From an uncultured Lysobacteraceae bacterium (GTDB lineage Bacteria; Pseudomonadota; Gammaproteobacteria; Xanthomonadales; Xanthomonadaceae): a stretch of DNA of 64,000 bases. Below the pieces are notes generated by a model that made no database searches, was not told the DNA's origin, and saw only the letters and a program-made list of their open reading frames with translations. Position numbers and translations under genes: made by a program. The stretch spans positions 173,800 through 237,799 of the forward strand of contig CADECF010000003.1 in NCBI GenBank assembly GCA_902825775.1. The letters run 5' to 3'. How positions within the stretch are numbered: position 1 is the stretch's first letter; each line of letters begins with the position of its first letter. Below, piece after piece: positions 1-11,230 of the stretch.

Positions 1-1804
1 CTGCGGCGAGCGGCAGATCCACCAGCGTTTCGCGTTTGGGATACAACAGCCAGAGGCTCATCAGTGCCGGCAGGCCGATCGCGCCGCAGAGCACTATCCA
101 AGCGATGCGGGTCGCCATCGGCAGCGATGTCTGCCGCGTACGCCACACCGCGCCCAGCAGCGACAACAGCATCAGCGCCGCGGCAATCGCCTTCGCGCTG
201 CCAGGCACCGACGGACGGTTCGTGTCGAAGTAGGGCACGTACCCGGCGAACATATTCGTCGCCGCTTTTTGCGCGGCGTACAGGACGGGCGACGCATACC
301 AATTGCGATAGCGCCATGCGACCGGATAGTCCAGGCCGACCTCGCGCCGCGCGATCTGCGATACGCGGCCTTGCTCGTCCACGCGCACGATTTCCTGATA
401 GGGCAGGGCGCCTTCGGCGTTGTACGAACGCCAGGTGAAGGCGAAGGAAACCAGATAGCCGTCGAGCAGTTCCATCATGTCGATCCGCGACATGTCGCCG
501 ATCTTGCCCGGCAGCGGTACGCGCTGGCGCGGCGTCAGCACGCCATCGTCGTTCTTGAACTCGCCGGCGTCGTAGAAATACAACGCGCGATCGCTGAGCA
601 GGGCCATGCTGTCGCCGACGTTGCCGTAGCCGGCGACGATCTCGCCGGCGGGCAGGCGCGCGCGGGGCAGCACGATCTTGTCGTCGCTGTCGTACTGGTA
701 GACGGTATCCCGGCTGACCAGGATGCCGTCGGCAGCGGGCAGCGGCGGATACGGGAACGGCGCCTGCCCGGCGACGCCCAACGCGCCTACCGGACGCTTG
801 TCGACCAGGCTGTAGCCTTCGAAGCGCATGCTGTCGTGGCTGAACACCCAGCGCACGCGGCGTTCGCCGTCGTCGAATTCCATCGGCGCAAGATTGGTCA
901 GTTCGTTGCGCACGGGCGCCGCGCGGAAGTACTGGTCGATGCCGTAAATCTCGGAGATCCCGGCCTGCTCGCGCCACAGCGGCGCTTCCGGGTCGCGGCT
1001 GTTCTTCAGGCCGATGACGATCAGGTCCTTGCCTTCCGCGTTCTCGGCTTCCTTCTCGCCGCCGGTCATCGGCACGGCGCGGTTGTTGGGATGCGAGCCC
1101 TGCGCGATCCAAACGAATTCGACGCCGAAGAACACCATCACCAGCGCGAACCACATCGCCATCTGCAGCGGCGCGGCGGTCGCGACCGTGCCTACCGCGC
1201 CCCGCGGCGTCGCGCTGAGGTCGGGTTTGAACGCGGTCAGCACCATCGCAGACAGGAAGGCCAGCGCCATCAGTTGCACCGCGATCGCGCCGATGCCGGT
1301 AGCCCGGCCGAACGCGAGCAGCAGCAGGAATACCAGCGCGCAGAAGCTGTAGCGCTTGTTCGCCAGCATCGCGTAGCCGCCGGCAAGATAGGCGCATAGC
1401 GCGATCAGCCATCCCGACAGGCACAGCAGCAGGTGCCGCGAGTCGACCACACGCGCGGTCATGAACTCCTGCCAGCCCGCGATCAGCAGCGTCGGCAGCA
1501 GCACCGCGATCGCCAGCAGGGCGACGCCGGCTCCGAAAAGCGCAGCGGCCACCTGCCAGTGCGGCATCGGCCTGTGCAGCAGGTTCAACCAGGTGTTGGG
1601 ACGGCGATATCCGCCCATCTGGTACAGGCCCAGCAACACGCCGGTGAGGCCGTACACGCCTCCCAGCACTTCGTAGACGAGTTCGGGTTGCTGCGCCAGA
1701 TCGACCACGCGGGTCATGAAACCCAGCACGATCACCTGCAGCGCGGCGTAGGCGGCCGCCCAGCTGCGGAAGCGCAGGATTTCGGCTTTGAATAGATCCC
1801 ACAT
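1..1804 (-). CDS. ABC transporter permease with large extracytoplasmic domain (3' end outside window)
   Basis: About 601 codons are visible on the minus strand from an ATG at 1804; the frame stays open to the window edge, so the C-terminus is missing. The protein begins MWDLFKAEILRFRSW, then alternates hydrophobic stretches with short charged turns, as in ABC-2 type permeases. After roughly residue 235 comes a hydrophilic stretch of about 260 residues, rich in beta-type and DG/DD turns, that should lie outside the membrane. Hydrophobic segments resume near residue 530. It is the third gene of a GntR-ATPase-permease set on this strand, and a palindromic repeat separates it from the ATPase gene. 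The ATPase next door supports a role in export or antibiotic/envelope response. Substrate unknown. Confidence 0.8.
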   Translation of the reverse strand, partial: MWDLFKAEILRFRSWAAAYAALQVIVLGFMTRVVDLAQQPELVYEVLGGVYGLTGVLLGLYQMGGYRRPNTWLNLLHRPMPHWQVAAALFGAGVALLAIAVLLPTLLIAGWQEFMTARVVDSRHLLLCLSGWLIALCAYLAGGYAMLANKRYSFCALVFLLLLAFGRATGIGAIAVQLMALAFLSAMVLTAFKPDLSATPRGAVGTVATAAPLQMAMWFALVMVFFGVEFVWIAQGSHPNNRAVPMTGGEKEAENAEGKDLIVIGLKNSRDPEAPLWREQAGISEIYGIDQYFRAAPVRNELTNLAPMEFDDGERRVRWVFSHDSMRFEGYSLVDKRPVGALGVAGQAPFPYPPLPAADGILVSRDTVYQYDSDDKIVLPRARLPAGEIVAGYGNVGDSMALLSDRALYFYDAGEFKNDDGVLTPRQRVPLPGKIGDMSRIDMMELLDGYLVSFAFTWRSYNAEGALPYQEIVRVDEQGRVSQIARREVGLDYPVAWRYRNWYASPVLYAAQKAATNMFAGYVPYFDTNRPSVPGSAKAIAAALMLLSLLGAVWRTRQTSLPMATRIAWIVLCGAIGLPALMSLWLLYPKRETLVDLPLAA

Positions 1805-1824
1805 ATCAGTAGTCCTTTTTTCCG

Positions 1825-1892
1825 TGTCATCCCGAACGAAGTGAGGGATCTGCTTTCCGAGGGAGTAGATCCCTCACTTCGTTCGGGATGAC
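1825..1892. repeat. palindromic repeat, class E (GTCATCCCGAACGAAGTGAG)
   Basis: Two inverted arms of about 26 bases, GTCATCCCGAACGAAGTGAG plus GGATCT and its complement, enclose a short loop. It sits between the ATPase and permease genes of the same operon. Related copies lie at 31847-31931 and 39522-39588. Confidence 0.9.
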
Positions 1893-1906
1893 GAATTGGG
1901 TGATGT

Positions 1907-2830
1907 TCAGGCCGTCTGCTGCGCCGGCGCCGCGTGGTTCTTCGCCAGGAAACTGTTCACCGCACGATCCAGGCTCACCTGCATGCTCTGCACGGAGCGC
2001 GCGCCGTTCGCGCGCAGGAAATCGGCGAAATCCGCATCCTGGTCCAGCACCAGGTAGTGGTGCAGGCCGTCCAGGCGCTGCATTTCCAGCAGCCCCGGCA
2101 CCGTGCCCGGCGGAGGTCCTTTGAACGGGATGTCGGCGATCCAATGGCTGACGCGCGCGCAGAAATCCTCCGGCGCCGACATGTTCTTCAGCTGGCCGCG
2201 TTCGAGGATGATCAGGTTGTCGGCGACGCGTTCGATTTCCTCCATCTGGTGCGAGCAATAGATCACCGTGCATTCGTCGGCGGCGTTGCTGTACATCAGC
2301 GATTCCAGGAAGGCGCGTTTGGCGACCACGTCCAGGCCGAGCGTCGGTTCGTCGAGCACCAGCAGCTCCGGCCCCTGCGCCAACGCGAGCGCGAGATTGA
2401 AACCGGCGCGTTCGCCGCGCGACAGCTGGCCCACCTTCTGCTCCGGCAGCACGTGGTAATGGCCCAGCACGCCTTCGAAAGCGGCTTCGTTCCAGCGCGG
2501 ATACTGGCGGCGATGCATGTCTTTCACCGCCGACACGCGCATCCAGCCGGGCAACGTGTGCTCTTCGTTGACGAAGCCGATGCGGGCGCGGTCCTGCGGC
2601 GTCAAGCGCTGGCTATCGTGGCCCAGGATGCGCGCTTCGCCCGCGGTCTGCGGGAGGAAGCCCAGCAGAATGCGGAACAGCGTGGATTTGCCGGCGCCGT
2701 TGGCGCCGACGATGGCATGTATGCGGCCGCGCGGTATGCGCAGGTCCAGGCGATCGAGCGCGAGCTTGCGGCCGTAACGTTTGCTCAGCTCGACGGTTTC
2801 GATCACGTATTCGGGTTCTGGGACGGACAT
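1907..2830 (-). CDS. ABC transporter ATP-binding protein (YtrB-like)
   Basis: A 307-residue ATPase that should power the adjacent permease. It shows Walker A GANGAGKST, a variant signature LSRGERAGF, Walker B LLVLDEPTLGLD and the switch-region SHQMEE. The C-terminal third (after about residue 215) is a less conserved regulatory tail, as in the YtrB/CcmA-like exporters. I use the ATG at 2830 (MSVPEPEYV); the frame extends upstream to a TTG at 2869 that overlaps the stop of the GntR gene and lacks a good ribosome site. The GntR gene ends 35 bases upstream, so the two are very probably cotranscribed. Confidence 0.9.
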   Translation of the reverse strand: MSVPEPEYVIETVELSKRYGRKLALDRLDLRIPRGRIHAIVGANGAGKSTLFRILLGFLPQTAGEARILGHDSQRLTPQDRARIGFVNEEHTLPGWMRVSAVKDMHRRQYPRWNEAAFEGVLGHYHVLPEQKVGQLSRGERAGFNLALALAQGPELLVLDEPTLGLDVVAKRAFLESLMYSNAADECTVIYCSHQMEEIERVADNLIILERGQLKNMSAPEDFCARVSHWIADIPFKGPPPGTVPGLLEMQRLDGLHHYLVLDQDADFADFLRANGARSVQSMQVSLDRAVNSFLAKNHAAPAQQTA

Positions 2831-2865
2831 GGCGGTCTCGTGCGGTGGTCGTCGGGTTTCAGGAA

Positions 2866-3276
2866 TCAAGCGGTCTTGCGGGGAACAAGCAGACGAAACT
2901 CGTGATGCAGGCGCGCCTGCACCTCGTCAGGCGGGTAATCGAGCGCGATCACGTCGTGCAGGAAGCGCTGGATGGCGTCGTCGAGGCGGCGCTCGCGTTC
3001 GGACTCGCTCAATCGTTGGCGGGGCGGGGCCACGTACAGGCCCAGGCCCTGGCGCGACTCGAGCCAGCCCTCGGTAGTCAGTTCGGCGTAGGCCTTGGCG
3101 ACCGTGTTCGGATTGATCGTCAGCTGCTGGGCCAGGCCGCGCACGCTGGGCAGCTGCGCGCCGGGCTCCAGTTCGCCGGTAGCGATCTTCATGCGCACGG
3201 CATCGACGATCTGTTTGGTGATCGGGCGGGGATCGCCGGTAGCGATCTGGATCATCAAGGCTTGAGTACGGGCCAT
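2866..3276 (-). CDS. GntR-family (YtrA subfamily) transcriptional regulator
   Basis: A 136-residue repressor-type protein with an N-terminal winged helix (PITKQIVDAVRMKIATGELEP, then LPSVRGLAQQLTINPNTVAKAYAELTTEGW) and only a short C-terminal helical tail. The tail length and the following ABC genes place it in the YtrA subfamily, which usually autoregulates ABC-transporter operons. The start is the ATG at 3276, preceded by a clear AGGAG; the frame remains open upstream without a comparable site. A TTGACA -35 box and a 14 bp perfect palindrome lie directly upstream. The effector cannot be read from sequence. Confidence 0.92.
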   Translation of the reverse strand: MARTQALMIQIATGDPRPITKQIVDAVRMKIATGELEPGAQLPSVRGLAQQLTINPNTVAKAYAELTTEGWLESRQGLGLYVAPPRQRLSESERERRLDDAIQRFLHDVIALDYPPDEVQARLHHEFRLLVPRKTA

Positions 3277-3302
3277 CGGAACTCCTGCTGTACTAACTGT
3301 AC

Positions 3303-3342
3303 TACTGGTACCAGTACAGTACATACAGGGCGGGTCTGTCAA
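3303..3342 (-). promoter_or_regulatory. promoter and operator of the first GntR/ABC operon
   Basis: Reading the minus strand, a perfect TTGACA (3342-3337) is followed after 18 bases by TGTACT (3318-3313). The -10 box overlaps a 14 bp perfect palindrome, TACTGGTACCAGTA (3303-3316), and GTAC recurs several times around it. The arrangement fits autorepression by the GntR protein encoded just downstream. The binding itself is inferred. Confidence 0.65.
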
Positions 3343-3405
3343 GCGCCATCCGACCAAATCTTGGGGACGGCGATCAAAAGCAGGAATCCATCGCCCGAAG
3401 CGGTT

Positions 3406-3485
3406 TGTAGAGCGGGACTTGCTCCGCTGCTTTTCTCGATAACCCCCGACAAAGCAAAAGGCAGCGGAGCAAGCCCCGCTCTACA
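3406..3485. repeat. palindromic repeat, class C (TGTAGAGCGG...)
   Basis: Inverted arms of the type TGTAGAGCGGGACTTGCTCC and complement enclose about 30 bases. It lies in the divergent region between the GntR operon and smc; the rest of this 386-base gap holds only the operator and a possible smc -10 (TATACT, 3521-3526) without a good -35. Related copies are at 26258-26391, 51149 and 63586. Confidence 0.9.
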
Positions 3486-3662
3486 AAGCCGAGCTGCAGT
3501 ACGCGGGGTCGCAGGCTCGCTATACTCTGTGAATCTCCGGCGAAACCGCCGGATTGTCGTTATACGAATCAATCAGATAGCGGCAGAACGAAATCCAATA
3601 CCTGAACCAGATGCGCGCGCGGCACGGCGGGACGCATCGAGCCTGAGAGAAATCACCGCCGC

Positions 3663-6600
3663 ATGCGCCTGTCCACGATCAAGCTGTCCGGTTTCAAATC
3701 CTTCGTAGAGCCGACCACCCTCCACCTGCCGACCAATATGACCGGTGTGGTCGGGCCCAATGGCTGCGGCAAGTCGAACATCATCGATGCGATCCGCTGG
3801 GTGATGGGCGAAAGCGCCGCCAGCCGCCTGCGCGGCGATTCGCTGACCGATGTGATCTTCTCGGGCTCGACGTCGCGCAAGCCGGTGTCGCAAGCGATGG
3901 TCGAACTGATCTTCGACAACTCCGACCACACCATCACCGGCGAATACGCGGCCTACAACGAGATTTCGGTCAAGCGCAGCGTCAGCCGCGACGGCCAGAG
4001 CAGCTACTACCTCAACGGCGGCAAGTGCCGACGCCGCGACATCACCGATCTGTTCCTCGGTACGGGCCTGGGTCCGCGCAGCTACTCGATCATCGAGCAG
4101 GGCATGATCTCGCAGGTGATCGATGCGCGGCCGGAAGAACTGCGCGTCTATCTGGAAGAAGCCGCCGGCATTTCCAAATACAAGGAGCGGCGCAAGGAAA
4201 CCGAAACCCGCATCCGCCACACCCGCGAAAATCTCGATCGCTTGAACGACCTGCGCGAGGAAGTCGGCAAACAGCTCGACCACCTCAAGCGCCAGGCGCG
4301 CCAGGCCGAGCAATACCAAGCCATCCAGGAAGAGCGCAAGATCAAGGATGCCGAGTGGAAGGCGCTCGAATTCCGCGGCCTGGACGCGCAATTGCAGGCT
4401 CGCCGCGAAGCGCTTTCTCAGCAGGAAACCAAGCTGCAGCAGCTGATCGCCGAACAGCGCGAAGCCGAACGCCAGATCGAAACCGGCCGCGTGCGCCGCG
4501 AGCAAGCGGCCGAAGCGCTGAACAAGGCGCAGGCAGAGGGTTACGAAGTCGGCGGCAACCTGGCCCGCATCGAACAGCAGATCCAGCACCAACAGGAAAT
4601 GGCGCAGCGCCTGCAACGCGCCCGCGACGAAGCGCAGGCTGCGCTCGCCGAGCTCGGCCAGCACATCAGCGGCGACCAAGCCAAGCTCGACGTGCTGCGC
4701 GCGGCGATGGCCGACGTGGAGCCGCAACTGACGCAGTTGCACCAGGACGACGGCACCCGCCAGGACGCCTTGCGCGATGCCGAAGCCGCATTGGCCGACT
4801 GGCAGCAGCGTTGGGACGCGCATGCGCGCGAACAATCCGAAGCCGCGCGCGCCGGCGACGTCGAACGCACCCGCGTCGATTATCTCGACCGGCAGGCGCT
4901 GGACGCCGACCGTCGCCGCGAAGTGCTCGGCAACGAACGCAGCGGCTTGGATCTGGACGCGCTGGCGGCTTCGTTCGCTCAGTTCCAGACCCAGCACGAC
5001 ACCCAGAAAGCCTCGCTGGACACGCTCGATCAGGACGTCGAGACGCGCAAGCGGGCCGTCACCGAATTGCAGGACCAGCAACGCACCGCGCAGGCCGAGC
5101 TGGCCGAAGTGCGCAAGCAGGCGCAGACCGCGCGCGGCCGTTTGTCGTCGCTGGAAACGCTGCAGCATGCCGCGCTCGGTCAGGAACAGGGCGCGGCGGT
5201 CGAATGGCTGCGCCAGCAGGGGTTGGATTCGTCGGCTCGCGTCGGCGAAAAGCTCGTCGTCGAAGCCGGCTGGGAAAACGCCGTCGAAGGCGCGCTCGGC
5301 CAATTGATCGAAGGCGTGCTGGTCGAAGCGCCCGAAGCGCTGGTCGATGCGCTGGGCGAACTCGCTGAGGGCCGCCTGACCCTGGTGTCGCCGGCCGACG
5401 AAAATTTCGACGCGCCCGCAGGCACGCTCGCCGCGAAGGTGAAGGGCCCGGATGCGATCCGCCGCCTGCTGGCCAAATTGCATGTGGCCGAGGATTTGCC
5501 GTCCGCACGCGCGCTGTTGCCGCGCCTGGGCGAGGGCGAATCGGTCATTACTCGCCACGGCGAGCGCCTCGGCGCCGGCTGGGTGCGCATGGTGCGCTCC
5601 GGCGCCGCGAAACAGGGCGCATTGCTGCGCGAACGCGAAATCCAGACGCTGCGCGCGGAAATCGAAACGCTGCAGAAGCGCGAAGCCGAACTCGACCGCG
5701 GCATCGTCGCCTGGCGCGACCGTCTGCTCGCCGCAGAACAGCAGCGCGAGGATGCGCAGCGCGCTTCGTACATGGCCCATCGCGGCGTGTCCGAACTCGC
5801 CGGCCAGCTGCAAAGCCAGCAGGGCCGGCTCGAATCGGCGCGCGCCCGCATCGAGAAGATCGATGCCGAACTCGCGCAACTCGCCGCCACGCTGGACACC
5901 AGCCGCGAACAGGCCCGCGAAGCGCGTTCGAAGCAGGAAGACGCCGTATCGCGCATGGCGCAATTCGAGAACGCGCGCCGCGCGCTCGACGAAGAGCGCA
6001 CGCGCCTGGTCGAAACCCGCGACATCGCGCGCAGCGCCGCCCGCGAATCGCGCGACGCCGCGCATGCGCTCGCGCTCACCCTCGAATCGCAGCGTGCGCA
6101 GGTGCTGGCGCTGGCCCAGGCGCTGGATCGCATGGGCGGCCAGCGCGGGCAGCTCGACGGCCGCCTGGGCGAACTGACCTCGCAATTGAGCGACGGCGAC
6201 GATCCGGTCAAGACCCTGGAAGTCGAACGCCAGTCGCTGCTCGAAAAGCGCGTGATCGCCGACAAGGCGCTCAATGCCGCGCGTGCCGACGTCGAAGGCA
6301 TCGACAACGAGCTGCGCACTTTCGAACACACCCGCCACCAGCGCGACGAGCAGGCCATCGTGCAGCGCGATGCGATCTCGCAGGCCAAGCTCGATCAGCA
6401 GGCCTTGTCGCTGAAGGCGGAGCAACTGTCGGAAGCGGTCGTCGCAGCCGGTTTCGTGCTCGACGATGTCGTTTCCAGCCTCGCCGACGATGCCGACGTC
6501 GCCGTGTGGGAAAAGACCGTGCTCGATTTCGACGCCAAGCTGCGCCGTCTCGAACCGGTCAACCTGGCCGCCATCCACGAGCACGCCGAAGCCGCGCAGC

Positions 6601-7166
6601 GCAAGGAATACCTAGACGCGCAGGACGCCGACCTCACCTCGGCGCTGGAAACGCTGGAAGACGCGATCCGCAAGATCGACCGCGAAACCCGCGGCCGCTT
6701 CAAGGATACGTTCGACCGCGTCAATTCCGGCATCCAGGCCCTGTATCCGCGCCTGTTCGGCGGCGGCCACGCCTATCTGGAACTGACCGGCGAGGACCTG
6801 CTCGATACCGGCGTGACGATCATGGCGCGCCCGCCCGGCAAGCGCGTCTCCAACATCACGCTGCTGTCCGGCGGCGAGAAGGCGATGACGGCGGTAGCGC
6901 TGGTATTCGCCATCTTCCAGCTTAATCCGGCGCCGTTCTGCCTGCTCGACGAAGTCGACGCGCCGCTGGACGAGGCCAACGTCGGCCGCTTCACGGCGCT
7001 GGTCAGCGAGATGAGCGAGCACGTACAGTTCCTGTTCGTCACCCATAACAAGGCCACGATGGAGGCCGCCCACCAGTTGAGCGGCGTTACCATGCGCGAA
7101 CCCGGCGTGAGCCGGCTGGTGTCGGTCGATCTGGCCGAAGCCGCGCGCTTGGCCGGCGCTGCCTGA
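3663..7166 (+). CDS. smc: chromosome partition protein SMC
   Basis: 1167 residues with the full SMC layout. The N-terminal ATPase half has Walker A GPNGCGKSN near residue 32. A first long coiled coil runs from about 165 to 500, the hinge from about 510 to 640 and the returning coiled coil to about 1000. The C-terminal half has signature LLSGGEKAMTAVA and Walker B FCLLDEVDAPLDEAN. SMC forms a dimeric DNA-loop-extruding clamp that organises and segregates the chromosome with ScpA/ScpB, which are not encoded in the window. The coding sequence starts at ATG 3663, with the conserved MRLSTIKLSGFKSF. It is 14 bases upstream of zipA, the usual xanthomonad order. Confidence 0.97.
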   Translation: MRLSTIKLSGFKSFVEPTTLHLPTNMTGVVGPNGCGKSNIIDAIRWVMGESAASRLRGDSLTDVIFSGSTSRKPVSQAMVELIFDNSDHTITGEYAAYNEISVKRSVSRDGQSSYYLNGGKCRRRDITDLFLGTGLGPRSYSIIEQGMISQVIDARPEELRVYLEEAAGISKYKERRKETETRIRHTRENLDRLNDLREEVGKQLDHLKRQARQAEQYQAIQEERKIKDAEWKALEFRGLDAQLQARREALSQQETKLQQLIAEQREAERQIETGRVRREQAAEALNKAQAEGYEVGGNLARIEQQIQHQQEMAQRLQRARDEAQAALAELGQHISGDQAKLDVLRAAMADVEPQLTQLHQDDGTRQDALRDAEAALADWQQRWDAHAREQSEAARAGDVERTRVDYLDRQALDADRRREVLGNERSGLDLDALAASFAQFQTQHDTQKASLDTLDQDVETRKRAVTELQDQQRTAQAELAEVRKQAQTARGRLSSLETLQHAALGQEQGAAVEWLRQQGLDSSARVGEKLVVEAGWENAVEGALGQLIEGVLVEAPEALVDALGELAEGRLTLVSPADENFDAPAGTLAAKVKGPDAIRRLLAKLHVAEDLPSARALLPRLGEGESVITRHGERLGAGWVRMVRSGAAKQGALLREREIQTLRAEIETLQKREAELDRGIVAWRDRLLAAEQQREDAQRASYMAHRGVSELAGQLQSQQGRLESARARIEKIDAELAQLAATLDTSREQAREARSKQEDAVSRMAQFENARRALDEERTRLVETRDIARSAARESRDAAHALALTLESQRAQVLALAQALDRMGGQRGQLDGRLGELTSQLSDGDDPVKTLEVERQSLLEKRVIADKALNAARADVEGIDNELRTFEHTRHQRDEQAIVQRDAISQAKLDQQALSLKAEQLSEAVVAAGFVLDDVVSSLADDADVAVWEKTVLDFDAKLRRLEPVNLAAIHEHAEAAQRKEYLDAQDADLTSALETLEDAIRKIDRETRGRFKDTFDRVNSGIQALYPRLFGGGHAYLELTGEDLLDTGVTIMARPPGKRVSNITLLSGGEKAMTAVALVFAIFQLNPAPFCLLDEVDAPLDEANVGRFTALVSEMSEHVQFLFVTHNKATMEAAHQLSGVTMREPGVSRLVSVDLAEAARLAGAA

Positions 7167-7180
7167 CCCAGGAGGAAACG

Positions 7181-7927
7181 ATGTCCGACGTATGGCTGTT
7201 GCGAACCGGAATCCTCATCGCCGGCATCCTGCTGGTGGCCGCCATCTATTTTTTCGGACGCCCGCGCCGGGGCGCGCAAGGACGGCGCGTCGACAAGGCC
7301 GCGCGCAACGAAGGCGAGCGCATGGAGCCGACGCTCGGCGCGCAGATCGAAGGCATGCTGGGTGGCGGCGCCGGATATAGCGACGACGCGGCCGTGCAGT
7401 CCGAACTCGAACTGCTCGACGACACGCTCGGCGGCGCTTCGGCCGGCAGCGAACTCGGCCGCCGCGACAGCGAAAACTTCGACAAGATCATCTCGTTGTA
7501 CGTCGCCGCGCGCGCCGGCCAGCAGTTGCAGGGCCCCGACATCGTGGTCGCGGCGGAGAAGGCCGGCCTCACTTTCGGCCACATGAATGTGTTCCACCGA
7601 TTGATGGAAGGCCATCCGGAACGCGGGCCGATCTTCAGCGTGGCCAACATCATGAAGCCGGGCAGCTTCGAGATGGCCGAGATCCAGTCGCTGCAGACGC
7701 CGGCGATCGCCTTCTTCCTGACGCTGCCTGCGCCGCTTTCCGCGCTGGAAGCCTGGGACACGATGCTGCCGACCGCGCAGCGCATGGCCGAGCTGCTCAA
7801 CGGCGTGGTGCTGGACCAGGAACGCAACGCGCTCGGCCGCCAGCGCATCGCCCACATCCGCGACGACTTGCGCGCCTACGACCGGCAGCACGAAGCGCCG
7901 CCGATCAAGCGTTCCCCGCGCTGGTAA
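7181..7927 (+). CDS. zipA: cell division protein ZipA
   Basis: 248 residues. An N-terminal membrane anchor (LLRTGILIAGILLVAAIYFF) is followed by a basic and then a flexible linker, and a C-terminal FtsZ-binding domain from about residue 100 (ENFDKIISLYVAARAGQ...FGHMNVFHRL...FSVANIMKPGSFE). ZipA tethers FtsZ to the inner membrane at the divisome and is restricted to gammaproteobacteria. The linker is short, without the long P/Q-rich segment of the E. coli protein. The start has an ideal AGGAGG site, and the gene sits between smc and ligA. Confidence 0.95.
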   Translation: MSDVWLLRTGILIAGILLVAAIYFFGRPRRGAQGRRVDKAARNEGERMEPTLGAQIEGMLGGGAGYSDDAAVQSELELLDDTLGGASAGSELGRRDSENFDKIISLYVAARAGQQLQGPDIVVAAEKAGLTFGHMNVFHRLMEGHPERGPIFSVANIMKPGSFEMAEIQSLQTPAIAFFLTLPAPLSALEAWDTMLPTAQRMAELLNGVVLDQERNALGRQRIAHIRDDLRAYDRQHEAPPIKRSPRW

Positions 7928-7938
7928 TCCTGCTTTTC

Positions 7939-8027
7939 GTGGGAGCGGCTTAAGCCGCGAGCTTTTGATCTTGTGGGAGGGGCTTCAGCCCCGACAAGCA
8001 TCTGTCGGGGCTGAAGCCCCTCCCACA
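7939..8027. repeat. palindromic repeats: half of class A next to a full class B
   Basis: From 7939 there is a single arm of class A (GTGGGAGCGGCTTAAGCCGC plus GAGCTTTT). At 7972-8027 there is a complete class B hairpin, arms TGTGGGAGGGGCTTCAGCCC plus CGAC and complement around a short loop. They fill the space between zipA and ligA. The class B copy is the nearest relative of the element inside metH2 at 53010. Confidence 0.9.
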
Positions 8028-8043
8028 ACAGCGAAGTCGCTAG

Positions 8044-10131
<2,088 letters not shown>

Positions 10132-10135
10132 CGCC

Positions 10136-11119
10136 ATGACGCCTCGTGCCGGCGATTGGCTTCCGTCCGCGGATTTCGAGGCATTGCGCCTTCGCGCACG
10201 CTTGTATGCCGCGATCCGCGCGTTCTTCGCCGAGCGCGACGTGCTCGAAGTCGAGACGCCGGTGCTGTCGATGGCCGGCAATACCGATCCCAACATCGCC
10301 TCGTTCTCGCTCGAATTTTCAGGCCGCACCGATGGCGCGCCGCGCACGCGCTGGCTGCGCACGTCGCCGGAATACGCGCTGAAACGCCTGCTGGCGGCAG
10401 GCGTCGGCGATTGCTACGAATTGGGCCGCGTGTTCCGCGACGGCGAAGCCGGCGGCCGCCACAATCCCGAATTCACGATGCTCGAGTGGTACCGCATCGG
10501 CTGGGACCATCACCGGCTGATCGAAGAAACCGCGGCATTGGTGCATGCGGCGCTGGCATTGACCGGGCGCGATGCGCAGTTCGAGAAGATCGCTTATCGC
10601 GATCTGTATGGGCGGCATTTGGGTATCGATTCCGCTACCGATTCCGAGTCCGAGCTTCACGCAGCGCTGGGCGACATAGAAATCGCGCCGGAAGGCCTCA
10701 CCCGCGACGACTGGTTGGATCTGCTGATGACCCATCGCATCCAACCGTCGTTCCCGGCCGACCGTCTGACCGCCGTGTACGACTATCCTGCGTCGCAATG
10801 CGCATTGGCGCGGCTGCGCGACGGCGACCCGCCGGTGGCAGAACGTTTCGAGCTTTACCTTGGCGCGTTGGAGTTAGCCAACGGTTATCACGAGCTGCAG
10901 GATGCCGCCGAGCAGCGGAACCGTTTCCAGCGCGATCTGGCCCTGCGCGGATCGCGCGGTGCGGCATCGCCGCCGCTGGACGCGCGGTTGCTGGCCGCCC
11001 TGGAACACGGTTTGCCGCATTGCGCCGGCGTCGCATTGGGCGTGGATCGATTGCTGATGGCGATGCTCGGCACTGACCGCATCGCCGACGCGATCGCGTT
11101 CGCATTCGAAAGAGGCTGA
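10136..11119 (+). CDS. epmA: elongation factor P--(R)-beta-lysine ligase EpmA (GenX/PoxA)
   Basis: 327 residues related to the catalytic core of class II lysyl-tRNA synthetase, without an anticodon-binding domain. Class II motifs are visible: motif 2 region YELGRVFRDGEAGGRHNPEFTMLEWY, and motif 3 near the end (GVALGVDRLLMAMLGTDRI). EpmA attaches beta-lysine to a conserved lysine of EF-P, which relieves ribosome stalling at polyproline. The stand-alone catalytic core and length separate it from LysS. It follows ligA by four bases and is probably cotranscribed. The partner genes epmB and efp are not in the window. Confidence 0.95.
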   Translation: MTPRAGDWLPSADFEALRLRARLYAAIRAFFAERDVLEVETPVLSMAGNTDPNIASFSLEFSGRTDGAPRTRWLRTSPEYALKRLLAAGVGDCYELGRVFRDGEAGGRHNPEFTMLEWYRIGWDHHRLIEETAALVHAALALTGRDAQFEKIAYRDLYGRHLGIDSATDSESELHAALGDIEIAPEGLTRDDWLDLLMTHRIQPSFPADRLTAVYDYPASQCALARLRDGDPPVAERFELYLGALELANGYHELQDAAEQRNRFQRDLALRGSRGAASPPLDARLLAALEHGLPHCAGVALGVDRLLMAMLGTDRIADAIAFAFERG

Positions 11120-11230
11120 ACGGCGGACGCAACACTTGCGGCGCATCCTATGCCGGGTGAAGATCCTTTGCACCGGCGTTCATGTGCGCGGGTTACAGTC
11201 GCAAAAAATGGCGTTAATTCAGGGGTCGCC

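Noticed and set aside
3573-6584. Antisense open frame of about 1000 codons opposite smc (similar very long ones lie opposite the alpha-2-macroglobulin, gyrA, sucA and glutamate dehydrogenase genes)
   Set aside because: These frames lie in codon register with strongly conserved genes in GC-rich DNA, have no ribosome sites and give low-complexity translations rich in Arg, Ala, His and Leu. They are by-products of codon bias.
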